A stretch of 64,000 bases of DNA from Apostichopus japonicus (lineage: Eukaryota > Echinodermata > Holothuroidea > Aspidochirotida > Stichopodidae): NCBI RefSeq assembly GCF_037975245.1, contig NC_092580.1, positions 29,973,501-30,037,500 on the forward strand. The letters run 5' to 3'. Position 1 is the first letter of the stretch, and each line of letters begins with the position of its first letter. Below the pieces are notes generated by a model, which saw only the letters and a list, made by a program, of their open reading frames with translations, did not search any database and was not told the DNA's origin. Of this stretch, positions 14,001-25,800 are shown in pieces. The position numbers and the translations under genes were made by a program.

Positions 14001-17000
14001 CTGTGTGTTCGACTGTTCGGGCAAACTTTGCCTTTTGTCACTCTGTTTTAAAATATCCATCATCCCTAACATACAAATAAATACTAATACAAACAGCCTA
14101 TCAGTATCTTGTAACCAGTGCACATTAACTGATCAAACAATCTAGTGAGCAATACTATACCCTTATAGAAAGGTGGTTTCCAGGTACTTGAATGCCAAAG
14201 AAGATGTTAAAAGGTAAAAAATGCTGACATCATACACGTTTCTCACATCATTGCTTGCGTCATTGCCTCAATACCCTGTTACATTTTCAATCGGGTTTTC
14301 ACTTCTGGGACGTACCCTGATGCTCTTAAAACCTCTAAAAAACCCAATTTTCAAGAAAGGAGACAACACTATCGCTGAGAACTACCGGCCATCAGTGGCG
14401 GAGTGTCCAAACAGTCAGGGGGAGGATGCCCCTCCCCTGACTCAACTGGACTGCTGGCGCCCTTTTCAGCTTTTTAGCACTTTTACTTATTCGCGATTAT
14501 TGACTTTTTTATTGCACTCTCATCTACCTATTGACATTTGTCACATTTTGTTGGTGTAGTTTACTGACAAAATGCTCTAACGAACGGCGGTATTTCATTT
14601 ATCGGCACTTAATTCTGTTGTACGAAACTCTTTCCAAGAACTGCACGGGGTTTTCGATCTATTTTTTCGAAAACATGAGCACTCACAAAGATACCACAGG
14701 GATTGTGATGAAATGCATGTACTTTCAACACCCATATAAACTTCCGATTTGTCACAAATGGCGATGACACATATTTTTTCTTCGTTTATCTGCAAATTAG
14801 CAAGGCCCGGAAAGAGTCATTTCCGGCGATCTAGGGAATATCTTTACTCAAAAAAAATTCTGTACGCTCCGCGCCAACCTGTGGTGGCGCTCCGCTTAGA
14901 TAGTGTTGAAAGGGCCCCTGCAGGCCGTTCTCGCCCCCCTGACCAATACCCCTAGCTCCGCCACTGCCGGCCAATCAGTCTATCACCCTAATAATATTTC
15001 AGGCGCAATCTTTGATGTCTGTTTGACATATAGTTTGGTCATTTCAGTATGTTACTTGGCTGAAAGCCCAGTCAATCTTTCTTTATTTTCCAAGCGCAAT
15101 TTGCAGAAAGATATGTCATGATATTTCAAAGTAACTTACCAGATTGTTTTTTTTTTTCTATTTCACTAAACTATTTGATGACCATATCAAAACATGGGAT
15201 CTCAAAATAAAGGATGTTGAGAAAACTTTAGAGCAGCTAAGAAGGCCTGGGAAGTGTCATTTCCAACGATCTAGGAGGCCTTTTTAGCTAAAAATTTTCG
15301 GTATGCTGCGCGCCAACCATGGTGGCGCTCCGCTTAGATATACCTGTAGTAACAAGAAAATGGTCAAGCCCCCCCAGGAAATGTTCAAGCCCCCCCAGCG
15401 CCTCCCCACTGAAAAAATCCTGGCTACGCCACTGCTCGGAAATATCTTTTATAGAAAGCCAAATATTAAACCAAAATATGCAGTGTACTAGTCTACTTGA
15501 TTCCTCCATGGGATATTTTTTAAATATAATTTCATATATGTGACAATATTTTACAGCATGCAGGCATTGTAATTTGCAACCCTTTTTAATTCCCCAGTGA
15601 ATGAGGTCGCCAGGAGGAAAATCCTGTGGCGACTAGATCTAAATTTTTCCCAAATTCTGGTCGCCCAGAATGAAAATGTGATCGCCACTTTTATATGCTA
15701 AATATTAGTACAAAAAACACTAGGCCTAGGCTCAACATCGAGTAGCACTAGACTGTACATGTGTACATGCACAGAATCGTATAAAGACGTATAGGAAAAT
15801 AGGGTTGGGCGATGTATCGAAAATTATTATTATCGCGATAATTTTTTTTGAAGACGATATTTTTTGAGGATTGAACTAATGACGATAACTTCTTGTGAAA
15901 GAAATTTGATATAAATGTGGGAAAAAAATGCAATTATCCTTTCTCCGTTTTATGTGTAAATGTTATTCAAGCATTCCATGGTTAAGAAAGTTGAAAAAAA
16001 TCAAGTTTATCAACTTCATTTACTGACTTTTGAACTTCGTTAAAACCTGTCCTTTACAACATTCACTGTATAGAGAACAAAACTCTGAAAATCAGTAGAG
16101 AAATTACCAATTGTGTACGAAAAGTAAGTTGGTACACCTTTCAAATTTTACGAAAGATCGAGCAAAATACTTTCGAAAAATTCACGCGAAACTGGCATAT
16201 CGTGCTAAATGCAACAAATGTCATGTAAACAAGGCTCTAGTACACCCATTTATGAATTAACCATGAGACCACATCTGGTGTTAAGCGGGGGAAAAAGAAA
16301 GTATTTCTAGAATTTCCACCAAAAAAGGAAAAATTATTATCCTACCACAGTTAAGTGTATAGTAAATAGCCTAACCACTTCGTCGGTTACGGATCTCACG
16401 TAACAACAAAAACACAACTATAAATTGTATTTTGCGAAGTTGACGTTCTCTACAAGGACATGGAAACAATATTTAGCATTTAGTTAATCATGCCAAGTGG
16501 CCTAAAATATGGAATTGCAAGGTTTACTTTTATAAATATGACCATACCGTAGCTATCGGGGCCATGATATCGTGCTATGTCTGTATGGTATAGACTGTGC
16601 CTCGTGTATCATGGGGAAAAGAATGTTTTGTTCATGCGGAGGAGTCGGTTGGCTTGAGGTGTGTTTTACTTATCTTCATGTTACGGGGATATTTACCTAC
16701 TTTTCTTAAACGTCTAAGATAATATTTCGCATAACTTTACCGATCCTTTACTGACTGACCTAATTAATTCTGGGAGCGGAGCCAAAATAGTTTACTCCAT
16801 GAAAAGTTTTTTGGAAACGTGCCAAAAATGTTAACAAACAGGTGTTAGACAGGGGGTTGCAACTTGCTTGACAAGGTACCTGGTAAAATTTGCTGCACAT
16901 GTAGCCTACCAGGGTTAAACACTGCAGTTGTAAACTGATGTACGTATAGTGCACGCTGTTCATTGTTAGGCAGTCTTGAAACGGGGCTTTGCCGAACGTA

Positions 17001-18408
17001 GTTTGTTTCATAATATCGACAGTTTTGTAAGTTAAACTTTTTAAAGATTGTAAGACAGATTAAATCTCTTTTCATTTTATCACATAATATTGCTACTCTA
17101 ACTTGTCATTTTGGTACAATTATAGAATACAGGGCCATTCATTAACTCTTCCCAGCATCCGGATGCGCGGTGTGTCTGTACATGTCCGTACACGTATGAC
17201 GCCCTCTAGATTTCCATCACGTATTTCATTTTGACTCCGCATCCGCGCATCCGCGCATCCGCGCATCCGCGCATCCACCCCGGGAGTACTAGGAATGGAC
17301 TTAAATAATTTCCCTCTAATTTCCATCACGTATTTCATTTTGACTCCGCATCCGCGCATCCACCCCGGGAGTACTAGTTTCGACATATACCATCACGTAT
17401 TTCCAATACTGAAAGTCCCGTATGTACGAAGATATTCCACATCAATAGTGTGTCGTTCTTTAAAGGCATCCGTACATGTGTGACGCCCTCTAAAATTCCA
17501 CCACAGAAGTACTAGCAAAGGACTTAGGAAATTTTTGACTCCGCATCCAAGCATCCGCGCATCCACTCAAAAAGAAAGAACTGGGACTTTGACATTTTTT
17601 ACTCACATACGTACTGGGGTGAGACTGAGCATCCGCGCATCCGGATGCTCAGATAGTATCATCGAGTGGCCCTGTATTCTATAATTACTCCGTCATTTTA
17701 AAATTTTGAACAGTTTCGTGACAATTTAAATTCATCATGGTGAAATTTTCAGTTGCAAAAACTGATCGCCACAGTATTATAGGTCTGGCGACTAGCATTA
17801 ATTTTTCCAGAAATTCTCATCGCCAGCCGAGGATTGTGGTCGCCAATGCGACCATGGCGACCGTAATTAAAAAGGGTTGGTAATTTGGCAGTTTTCTGGC
17901 ATTTTCCTGTTCTTAACCAATAACACTATATCTTGATACCTCCCAGTATTTTCAATTATTTTTCTCCCCCAGTGGGAATTCTGGAAAATGTCATGTAGCC
18001 AAGTCTACATAAGTCGATGACAAAGTGCATGAGTATCTTAGCTAACAGCACATCTGACTCGCTTGACGTAATAATATACTAAACCAGGTATATGATGATA
18101 GATTCGCCGAACGACTACTAGTACTACTAACTAGTACTACTACTACTACTACTAGCCTATCATTAACTCTGTCCCAGCCTAGGCTAGGTCTATGTTGGCC
18201 TGGGCCAGACCTCAGGCGCTACGATCTTCACTTTCACATAATACGAAAAATCATTATCACGATCTCTGCATAAAATACCTTCCACTTACCTGTTTTCAGT
18301 TTGTTTCATTTTTAGGGTAAGTTGCTGCAAACTTTCGAGAATATGCTGCTGAGAGGCCATTTCAACTTTGTAAACAAGATCGTGTTTGGATTTCATGGAA
18401 GCTGACAT
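4978..18408 (-). CDS. ATXN10: Ataxin-10 homologue, 8 coding exons, apparently lacking the usual C-terminal domain
   Basis: Coding exons, in transcript order on the minus strand: 18408-18290, 13647-13480, 11539-11348, 9367-9197, 8358-8292, 8208-7960, 7120-7006 and 5072-4978. All junctions are GT/AG and phases match throughout (1176 nt, 391 aa). Exon 1 starts at an ATG preceded by an in-frame TAG. Exon 2 carries the hallmark ESLRCLRNAC followed by NQDLL, matching the ataxin-10 LRCLRNAC..NQ segment. Exon 4 (AQHYGCMLVLACLKS), exon 6 (ARMTLLDIISAHLSEED ... HHVIKFAA) and exon 7 (KLLTALCIASS) align in order with the helical armadillo-like repeats. Vertebrate ATXN10 is about 475 aa. Here the conserved C-terminal block (GNLCY..NQD, IRNLTE) is not found, and exon 8 ends early. 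Family role: cytoplasmic armadillo-repeat protein linked to cytokinesis, cilia and neuronal survival. The gene is head-to-head with DENND6. The call is firm for exons 1-7 and tentative for exon 8. Confidence 0.9.
7131..7456 (-). repeat. tRNA-derived SINE next to the ATXN10 exon 7 acceptor
   Basis: Read on the minus strand, the head has an A box (TGGCCGAGTGG) and a B box (GGTTCGATACC) in a Leu/Ser-tRNA-like arrangement. It lacks an acceptor stem, so this is a SINE and not a tRNA gene. The 3' part has a small hairpin (GTGGG ... CCCAC, about 7206-7222) and a tail of ATT/TTA-rich triplets. The tail runs to within about 10 nt of the exon 7 acceptor at 7121-7122. Confidence 0.75.
7770..7850. repeat. 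Short minisatellite of CCACCCACAAT/AGC units
   Basis: About six 11-bp units alternate CCACCCACAAT and CCACCCACAAG-C. They lie in ATXN10 intron 6. Confidence 0.8.
8311..8729 (-). repeat. 70-bp tandem array containing the ATXN10 exon 5 acceptor and exon start
   Basis: Six units of about 70 bp. The first overlaps the real exon 5 (8292-8358). The other five extend into intron 4 and repeat about 50 nt of the exon's 5' part plus its acceptor (minus-strand TTTCATAG before GACAAGGGTAATC). Copies differ at a few bases; some change the AG acceptor context (TATAAAAG, CTCTGAAAG). Confidence 0.9.
10320..11348 (-). repeat. Dimeric tandem array derived from the ATXN10 exon 3 donor end
   Basis: About seven higher-order units of roughly 92 bp lie between 10680 and 11340, with decayed copies out to about 10320. 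On the minus strand each unit holds two diverged versions of the exon 3 end (real exon: GGACATCCTATACCC then GGATCTGTTAT and gtaagt). One is GGACATCTGGTACCC then TGAATATGTTAC followed by gtgagt. The other is GGGATATCTTGTACTC then AGGACCTGT without a good donor. The array begins at the exon 3 boundary and runs into intron 3. Confidence 0.85.
12240..12660. repeat. Two imperfect direct copies of about 180 bp in ATXN10 intron 2
   Basis: Copies at about 12262-12450 and 12481-12680 share AACAACACTTTATT, AGTCAAACTT, TGTCTTC and TATCTTTATTGT blocks in the same order. Below them, a 37-bp pair at 12777-12851 repeats GTGTGGCAGTGTGT and ACAATTCCAGTTG. Confidence 0.7.
12955..13480 (-). repeat. Tandem array derived from the ATXN10 exon 2 donor end
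   Basis: About nine units of 40-60 bp extend from the exon 2 boundary into intron 2. On the minus strand each repeats about 20 nt of the exon end (AACCAAGACCTGTTAAT) followed by the donor gtaagtttgga and a short stretch of intron. Individual units carry small changes (GATAAT or GTTAAT before the donor). Confidence 0.9.
14296..15000 (+). mobile_element. LINE reverse-transcriptase fragment split by a hAT-like insertion
   Basis: 14296-14392 encodes RT motif residues TYPDALKT and, after a one-base slip in an A run, IFKKGDNTIAENYRP. The frame resumes at 14967 with PISLSP. The NYRPIS motif of non-LTR RT is thus interrupted exactly at the insertion point. The fragment sits in ATXN10 intron 1, on the strand opposite the gene. 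Confidence 0.75.
14393..14966. mobile_element. hAT-like non-autonomous element (574 bp) with 8-bp target-site duplication
   Basis: Ends are CAGTGGCGGAG and CTCCGCCACTG, perfect 11-bp inverted repeats. They are flanked by CCGGCCAT (14385-14392) and CCGGCCAA (14967-14974), an 8-bp duplication with one mismatch. No transposase ORF is present. The internal sequence GGCGCTCCGCTTAGATAG recurs in several other elements of this window. Confidence 0.85.
15240..15440. mobile_element. Fragment of a related inverted-repeat element
   Basis: Shares the blocks GTGTCATTTCC, CGCGCCAACC, TGGTGGCGCTCCGCTTAGAT and the end GGCTACGCCACTG with the other GC-rich elements. Only one end is clear. Confidence 0.6.
15577..17879. 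mobile_element. hAT-like 2.3-kb element with perfect 8-bp TSD in ATXN10 intron 1
   Basis: The terminal inverted repeat CAACCCTTTTTAATT begins at 15577 and its complement ends at 17879. Both sides are flanked by GTAATTTG (15569-15576 and 17880-17887), a perfect 8-bp duplication as expected for hAT transposition. Several GGTCGCCA/TGGCGACC motifs lie just inside both ends, like subterminal transposase sites. No intact transposase frame is seen, so it is non-autonomous or decayed. A second element (17118-17686) is nested within it. Confidence 0.85.
17118..17686. mobile_element. Nested MITE with CATCCGCG internal repeats
   Basis: Inverted ends AATTATAGAATACAGGGCCA and TGGCCC..TATTCTATAATT. If GAATACAGGGCC is the terminus, the element is flanked by TA on both sides. 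Inside are runs of GCATCCGC and direct copies of a block containing CATCACGTATTTCATTTTG and CACCCCGGGAGTACTAG. It lies within the 2.3-kb hAT-like element and so inserted later. Confidence 0.8.
18290..18408 (-). CDS. ATXN10: ATXN10 homologue coding exon 1
   Basis: ATG at 18408-18406; an in-frame TAG upstream (before the CGCCAT stretch) fixes the start region. A second Met at residue 5 is also possible. The exon encodes a charged, coiled-coil-like N-terminus ending KMKQTEN plus two bases (AG) and a strong gtaagt donor. The phase matches exon 2, where the split codon restores Arg. Confidence 0.8.
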
Positions 18409-19849
18409 TTTGTAATGAATTTTCCGTATTCGATGGCGCTATTTGTAAATTTCATGTTAGGACTCATGGTCGCTTTCTTCTTTGCATAGTTGGTCGGTTG
18501 TGATAGTTAGAAGGGTAGGGCTGGGGTAGATTATCCAATTATGTGTGAATGGATATTAAAGTTTGTCATTTCTTATGACATTTAGCTCACTTGTTCGCAG
18601 AAGAAAATAATATTCTTACAAAAATTAAATTGTATTTTGATGCCCAAATTCTAACTACCAAGGGCGTAGGAACCGGGGGGGGGGGGGGCTGGGGGGCGCC
18701 AGCCCCCCCAGTGAAAAATGTGGAGGGGCGGAAGGTCAGAAAACCCCTTTTTCATTTCCAAATGAGAAAAAAACTCATTTGGAGCACCAAATTGCATCTA
18801 AGGCCTGGTGAAAATACAAAATTTAGTTTACAAAATGGAGTGGGTGTTGAAGTGTGCTATATTGCACCAAATTGCATCTGAAGCTACCTGGAAATGCAAA
18901 AAATTCCAAAGGGGAGGGGGACACCCCCTCCCCTTAGACCCCTCCCCAGGCCGGCCATCAGTCTTCAGCCCCCCCCACTCAAAAGTACCTTCCTACGCCA
19001 ATGCTAACTACTAAGAACATTGACAGCTAAACAAACATTCAACATGATGACAACAACAAAAAACGCACCTACTTTGATCCACTCACTGGAAGAATCGAGG
19101 GTTTGGCCCGTCAAAATATCTCGAGATGGCCATACCGGGGATTCAACGTAACTACAGTACGTGTTGATATTTCCCCTTTCAAGATAAGTGTTACATTGTC
19201 TTTTAAATCAAAAGGAGTTTAACCCCTGGTCGACCTCACCGACGAAAGGTCCTACGGGGGATAGTATAGGCCTAAGTTTGATTTTATAGAATAGACATTT
19301 TTTTTTCTTTCCTTTTTCCTTTTTTTTTTGCTTGGAAAGTTGTCTATAGTCAGCCACAGTGCACACACAACACGAAAATCTGGTCAAGTTGGTACGATGC
19401 TGCTCCCTAATGTGACAGAGGTGTCAACTTGAAGTTGAAAAAATGCCTAATCTGTCCAGGCCAACCCACCACATTCCAACCGTCTCGACCCCTCGCACCC
19501 TTTACTGTTTAATCGTATTGGTCTCTGAACAAAAGGCTTGATGCCCAAGTCGCCCTCCTCTGTTGCTCTTAAACAAAACTTTTTTTCGCTTTCAGCACTC
19601 CATGTTTCACTTCATTTCAGCTTTTGTACTAGAGAGCCCTTCCATTTTATAGCATATTTTACCAGATTTAGATAGCTTTTTCTTGTACTACTTCTGGCCA
19701 GCCCAACTTCACTTTGTTGCGGTTTTAATCTGACATAGACCAGTCGATCGAATAGACAGCTTGTTCAAAGAATTTGAAGGTTCCATACTTGGATGACGAT
19801 GAAATCATATTTGACCACTTGAAACAGATGTTCCTCACCCAAAATCACC
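18409..19849. promoter_or_regulatory. Shared upstream region of divergent ATXN10 and DENND6
   Basis: The two start codons are 1.44 kb apart on opposite strands. No TATA box or CpG-island structure is obvious. A MITE occupies 18659-19003, so the unoccupied space is about 1.1 kb. Co-regulation is inference from geometry only. Confidence 0.45.
18659..19003. mobile_element. hAT-like MITE (345 bp) with perfect 8-bp TSD
   Basis: Flanked by CTAACTAC on both sides (18651-18658 and 19004-19011). Ends are CAAGGGCGTAGGAA and TTCCTACGCCAATG, near-perfect inverted repeats. The interior is G/C-run rich. It is inserted between the divergent ATXN10 and DENND6 genes. Confidence 0.85.
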
Positions 19850-22800
19850 ATGAATTCCATCGAACGGGCAGTGTCCCAACAGATTATACGTGAAAGAGCA
19901 AATTCAGAACGAGAGGAGATGGTGAAAGCGATACTGCCTTGGGATAAATTCTCTCAATGGCTGCATTGTGTTTGTGTTATTACGTTCGACTTAGAACTTG
20001 GACAGGCACTGGAGGTAGGAAGCGTAGGCTAATGTAGCAGTGTAGGTTGCAATCGAACAAACTTAGCTTAGGTCTATTCAATTTGAAAGTAGAAGTGAAG
20101 CTTAAATTAGTATTAACCTAACTCACACCTAACTATTAACACATCACACTAAGGTTCAATGTTGTTAGGCCTAGTTGTTTGGCTGTTAGTATGAAAGATA
20201 ATTGAATGGAAGTAATAAGCCTAACTTCGGGAATAGGCCTAGGCTTTTTTCTAGTTGAAAATTACATGCAATAGGAACAGCTGTGTTGTTATCATTTTGA
20301 TGATTTCTAATGCATGATGGATGTGTATATAACAAAATCATGGTTTTTGTGTGTGTGCGTGCCATGGTGGGATAAGTTTATCATAAATTGTGTAACAATA
20401 CCACTTGGCTAATGCTGTAAAAATTAATGATTGGTTTAGGAACATGTACAGGTTTCAAATGTTCTGTTTTCTTAACATAATTAGTTTTACATTCTTTCCT
20501 TGACAGTTCATCTATCCCACTCATATAAAGCTCTCGGACAAAGAGGTTTGTGTTGTACATGTTTACGTTTTTTGTATTGAAAGTTGCCACCTGCTTTTTG
20601 TGTTGTTTTGAAACCTACTATCAACAAACTCAAATGTATCAAACATTATGAGCTTACTGTAGCTGAAAGTGACTGTAAAATACACACTGTGTTAATGTAT
20701 CATGTTATTGCCATAAATCTGTATTCTTTGATTTTTGAAGAAAGTTTGTTACTTTTCTTAACAATTCCAATATTTCTCTATGCATACAGTTCTTTCACAG
20801 CTGTTGTATCATTGTTTATCATACTTTGCATATAAATCAGAAAAACTGAGGACTTAGCCTGAAGATCATCAAAGAATTATATGATTTACCAAACAATCAA
20901 TATTGTTATCAAGATAATCAATATTGTTAGTATGGAACAATGCACTAGTAATATTACTTGAAAAAGAAATCATTTGTTTTCACTAACATGAATTAGAAGA
21001 AACATGGCCAGCTGCTCAAGTATGCAACATAATTTACATCCCTATGCAAAATTATTTCTCTTTGTCTTGACAGAAAATGAATATTTGCTACCTATCCTTC
21101 CCAGATTCCAATTCTGGTATGTTGAGTTCATAATTAATTTAGGGATATGCTTGACTTGTCCATTGTTTCCCCACTTAAGAACACACCTCCCCCATATCAA
21201 CCTCCCATTGTCAAATTTTCCCCTGACTTCCCTGTCTCTCAAATCTGGATGTTTTGGCTTTATAATTAAAATCTTCCTATGTTCTCACTTTATTTTGAGC
21301 AGAATTTGTTCACATTAGGTATGTCATGCTACAAAATAAATTGTACCTTTAAGAATTGTTTTTTTCTAGTAACATGAGATATGTAATGCTACAAAATAAA
21401 TTGTTCTTTTCAGAATTGTTATTTTTTTATAAGAAGAAGTTCAGTGCTCTTTCAGTTTGCTTCATGAATCACACTAAAAAGGCATGACCCATTTTGTATT
21501 CCAATTAAAGAAGACATTTTGGTAGACTTTGGAGGGTTATTTGCTATGCTATGATATAATCTTATGTTTTCTAGCTTGGTGAATGGAGGATGTTATTATT
21601 TTAAAAATTCTGTAAGGATACTGATTAACTACTGTACATACCAGGAACCCTGAGAAAATATTAAAGAGAATGTGGTTTGCAGTTCCAGTTACATTCCATG
21701 TTACAGTTATTTTTGTTTTTTTCCCTCTCAATTAACCAACTGACATGTCTATGTAGTGCCCTTTAAAGATAGAAAGCGTAAATTTTCTTCTTTTTAGGAG
21801 AAGTTTTTTACCACACATGTAACATTGAATAAAAAAAATTCGGAAAACTTACATGACATGTACTACTTTAAAACTGAGATTTTGAAGCCTATTTTCATTC
21901 AACATACATCCTCTCAACATTACTTTTTTGTTGTATTCCATGAGATTGCATAATCAACGAGCTGTATTGTTTAGCCAGACTTCAAAAGAGTGACTAGTTG
22001 TTTTTCATCGTTGCCAGGTCTTATAACATATGTTGAAGGAATTTAGCTCTCCTTTTTATGATTTCTTACATTTGTAACTCCTGATTTAAAATCTCATTAT
22101 GCTGTGTCATTTACCATGTATTGGTTGCTCTCCTAGGTTGCATGGGAGACACACAGTTTAATTTCAGGATACGACAAACTTCGGGGAAAACCAATTCTCA
22201 CTTATCGGTCAGGAGAAAGGAATACGACAGGAATAGTCCATTAATTTTACAGGTAGGTTATATTTAGAGTATGTTATGCATTATATTTATTGTTGTGTAT
22301 GAGTGTAAAAAAATTAATTTCTTCAAATATTCTAGTTACATGGTAAGGTTTTAATAAATTATATTGTGTCTCGTCTAACAAGCTGAAGCCTTGAAACGTC
22401 TAAACCTTTAACATCTAAAGAAATGAGTCCCAGAAAATGGGTTCCAATTTGAGCCATGGTGATGGAGGGCAGGTCCACGTAGGTCAGTCCACCATGGTTA
22501 CAACCCTGGCTCTGACTAATTGTTGTATGACTTACATATGGGTTGCCAATTTACGACTCCAAATAGCTGACTCTCCTGATTTCTAACTTGGGGGCTACCT
22601 GCCCCCCCTCCTCCCCACACATACCTCTCCCAAGAATTTCCTGAGTGGGTAAAATATTGAAAAAGAACCTAGAGTACTGGCTGTTGTAAATGACCACTAC
22701 CTATTGTAGAAATGTATGACTAAACTTTATGTTCATTTAATTATTTAGGTGTCCATGCCTTGCCATGTTACAATAAAGTTAGTTTGTTATTAAACTATAA

Positions 22801-25800
22801 TTCTGTTCTGTTTACAGAGTGATACCTCTCACCTATTTGGGTTTGTTTACTTTCGACAAGTTAAGGATAAGACCTCTAGAAGAGGATACTTCCAAAAGGT
22901 AGGTCGTATCAATGGGATGAAAATTTCAAAAAGAGATGCATTAACCGTCGACATTTGCAACAATAGATTAATTTAAACTTTCAAGTTTGATAGCTTATTT
23001 TTTTGTGCAAAGCATGCTGATATGTAAACATGCAGGCAAAACTGGTTAGATAAATATTTGCATAGGTCGAATTAGCAATGGAAAACTGATTGTGAATTAA
23101 TAAACAAATTGTGGAGTTCACCTAAGTTGTTATATTTGAAATGAAACACTAGTCTCATAAATTGAACTACATCCATCTAGGAATGAAGGTAGCAAGAACA
23201 TTCCAATATCAAAACCAAAAATTGCTTTTAAATTAAGATCTAGATTTGAATTAATTTATCTTTCTTCTGATCATTGTTGTATTAGTCCATGGTGTATCAT
23301 TGTGAATGATCAAGCATTCATAGCAAGTAGTCAGTGCACATTGACAATTATAAGATATTGTATGTTATTTTTTCCCTTAAGTGTTTCTTTTGGGCTTGAA
23401 TATAAATAGTAATAATGTTTTCTTTGCGGAAGAAATTTCCCCACAAACTTGTTGCAGATGAATCACATTATATGCTATAAAATTAAACATTTAATTAAAG
23501 TTTGCTTTCACCCGTCAAAACCTTTGCAGAATCAAACTTTCGGTCAATTTTATTTCTGTTTTAGTCCGTCGTTCTTCTATCAAGGTTACCGTACATCAAC
23601 TTGTTTACGGATTTAGCCGAACTTATTGCTCCAGAATTTTTTGACAAAGGAGAACAGCTTATAGAAGCAGGTTAGTCCATAATTTTTTAGTCTTTATGTA
23701 CCTCTTTGATAAGTTACCTCAAAAATTCAGTCCCTTTTGCATTATGCCCGATGATTATTGTTTAGCTAATATAAGTAGCGCTTACACAGATTATGTCAAG
23801 AAAGTAATAAGCGGCAAAATTTAACTACTGGTTATTTTATCGTTGGAGTATGGGGTTTAACTTTATACTGTACATGGTATGTTATGTCCCTTAGTGAGTT
23901 TTTTGGCTGCTGTTGTTTTGGTTGAGGTCAGCGGTCATTTGAGGTCACAAGTAGCCAAAATTTATTTGGTAGTAGACTTTATACTCAATAAGTTCATCAT
24001 TATTGCCTCTCATATTTGGGGATTTATGTACAGATGTTTAAACACGTACTGTTTTCCTAGCAGAGATAACCTAAAAATAGAAATTATACATGTGTACAAG
24101 CTCATGACCGGCTACTTATGGGACTTACAATGTGAATTAAAGTTCTGGAGTATCACAGAAATAATACTCAAAGTGTGTTGTGAGTTGGGGTGCGTTGTAA
24201 TACATCAAATTTCCTATCACAGTGTACTCGCTTTATACTAGTTTCCACACCAATACATATAAAGACAGCATCTGATTTAGCATTGTTCAAGGGAGCTCAA
24301 CTCCCCCCAACCACCACCCCCCCCCTCCCCACCAATCTACAACAATTCATCTTAACATATCTTGTCTTTCTTTAATGGTTATGTGTTTTTTTTTAACTAA
24401 TTTGCGTCCATTTTTGTTCCTCTTTCAGCATGTCATGATATTGATCAGTGGCTTAACCCTGTCCCCGGTGATACCCTCCAGCTGCCCATCATGGGCACTG
24501 TCTTGCAGGTGAAAGTCCCCGCCAAGGGTGACCTCAAATTAGGAGCCATGGGTATTCCAAGGGACACCGTGCAAGTAAGTCATTATTAGAAGTTGTGGCA
24601 CAGGCGCCCCATGTGAGAACCCTGGGCCACTTGCTGGTGGATATGGTATTAGTGCAAGTAGTTATTCAATTTGAAAAGAAACAACCAAAATTGTCCATGT
24701 TTAAAAGTCGTCTCACATGTGACTGATGCATGTCAGATGATGTGACTGATGCATAGCAGTGAGTCGTCAAGCATGTTCCTTCGATTGACTCATCATTTAC
24801 GTAATAAATGATACAAGGGCTTGCAATAATAGGTTAATGACATGTTTTGTTCATCCATGCTTGTCAGAATTTAGAAGACAAAACTATACAGTTTTTGGGG
24901 AAAGGGGAGATGGGGTGGGAGTGGGTTGGGTTGGGAGCAGATGAAGCTGTAAGCAGGTGGTCTGGGTGGGAAGGTTGATATGATCAGTTTTCATGTTATC
25001 AATTGAAGGTATGCTCTACTTTACATCCAGCTTCAATATAACAGTTGTACGGGCTGGCTATGATAGATTCATGGTAATATTTGTTGCAAACAAATTTGGG
25101 ATTGTGTCAGGATGAATATGAATTTTAAAATGTTGATGAGGGTAGCCCCTTCCCTACCCATCCCACCCCAGTCCCAACCTTCCTATGCTCATAGCAGATA
25201 CATGCTTTGAAAATAGCAATGCTATGAACTATCTGAAAACAAGAATTATACAGAGGCAAACAATCAGACATTTTTTTATTTCTCTCTCTTTTCTTCTTAT
25301 TGTCATTGCACAGCCGATGGGTTCACCTCTTACAGTAGTGCCGTCATTACACGCTGCAGAGACGTTTATGTGCCTTCAGCCCGTCTTGCCTCATATACAA
25401 CTTCTATGGGAATTAGTATTAACAAATGAAGTGAGTCTTTTACGAAACACAAGAAAAAGTCTTTGGAAAAAAATTTCCTTGAAAGTGAAAGTGTTCATGT
25501 ATAGAAGAATTTTAAGCACCAAGTAAGAGTTATTGTGTTTCAAGCTGTTGCCGACTTTCTGTATGAAAATAATAGCAGGACACTTTTCTTTTTGGCCAAA
25601 TATATTATAAGTATATATATATTATAAGTGAGTGAGGTGTCTGTTAATACCACATGTTTGAGAATGCTAAAATATACTTTTTATTTGCTAGTGTGGGAAC
25701 TTGTTTATGAACATGTTTTTGTCCAAAGATACTCACACGCTGTTGTATAAATCTTTCATTTTGTGTAACGTCTCTTCTGATCTAGTCGACTGGTAATTTA

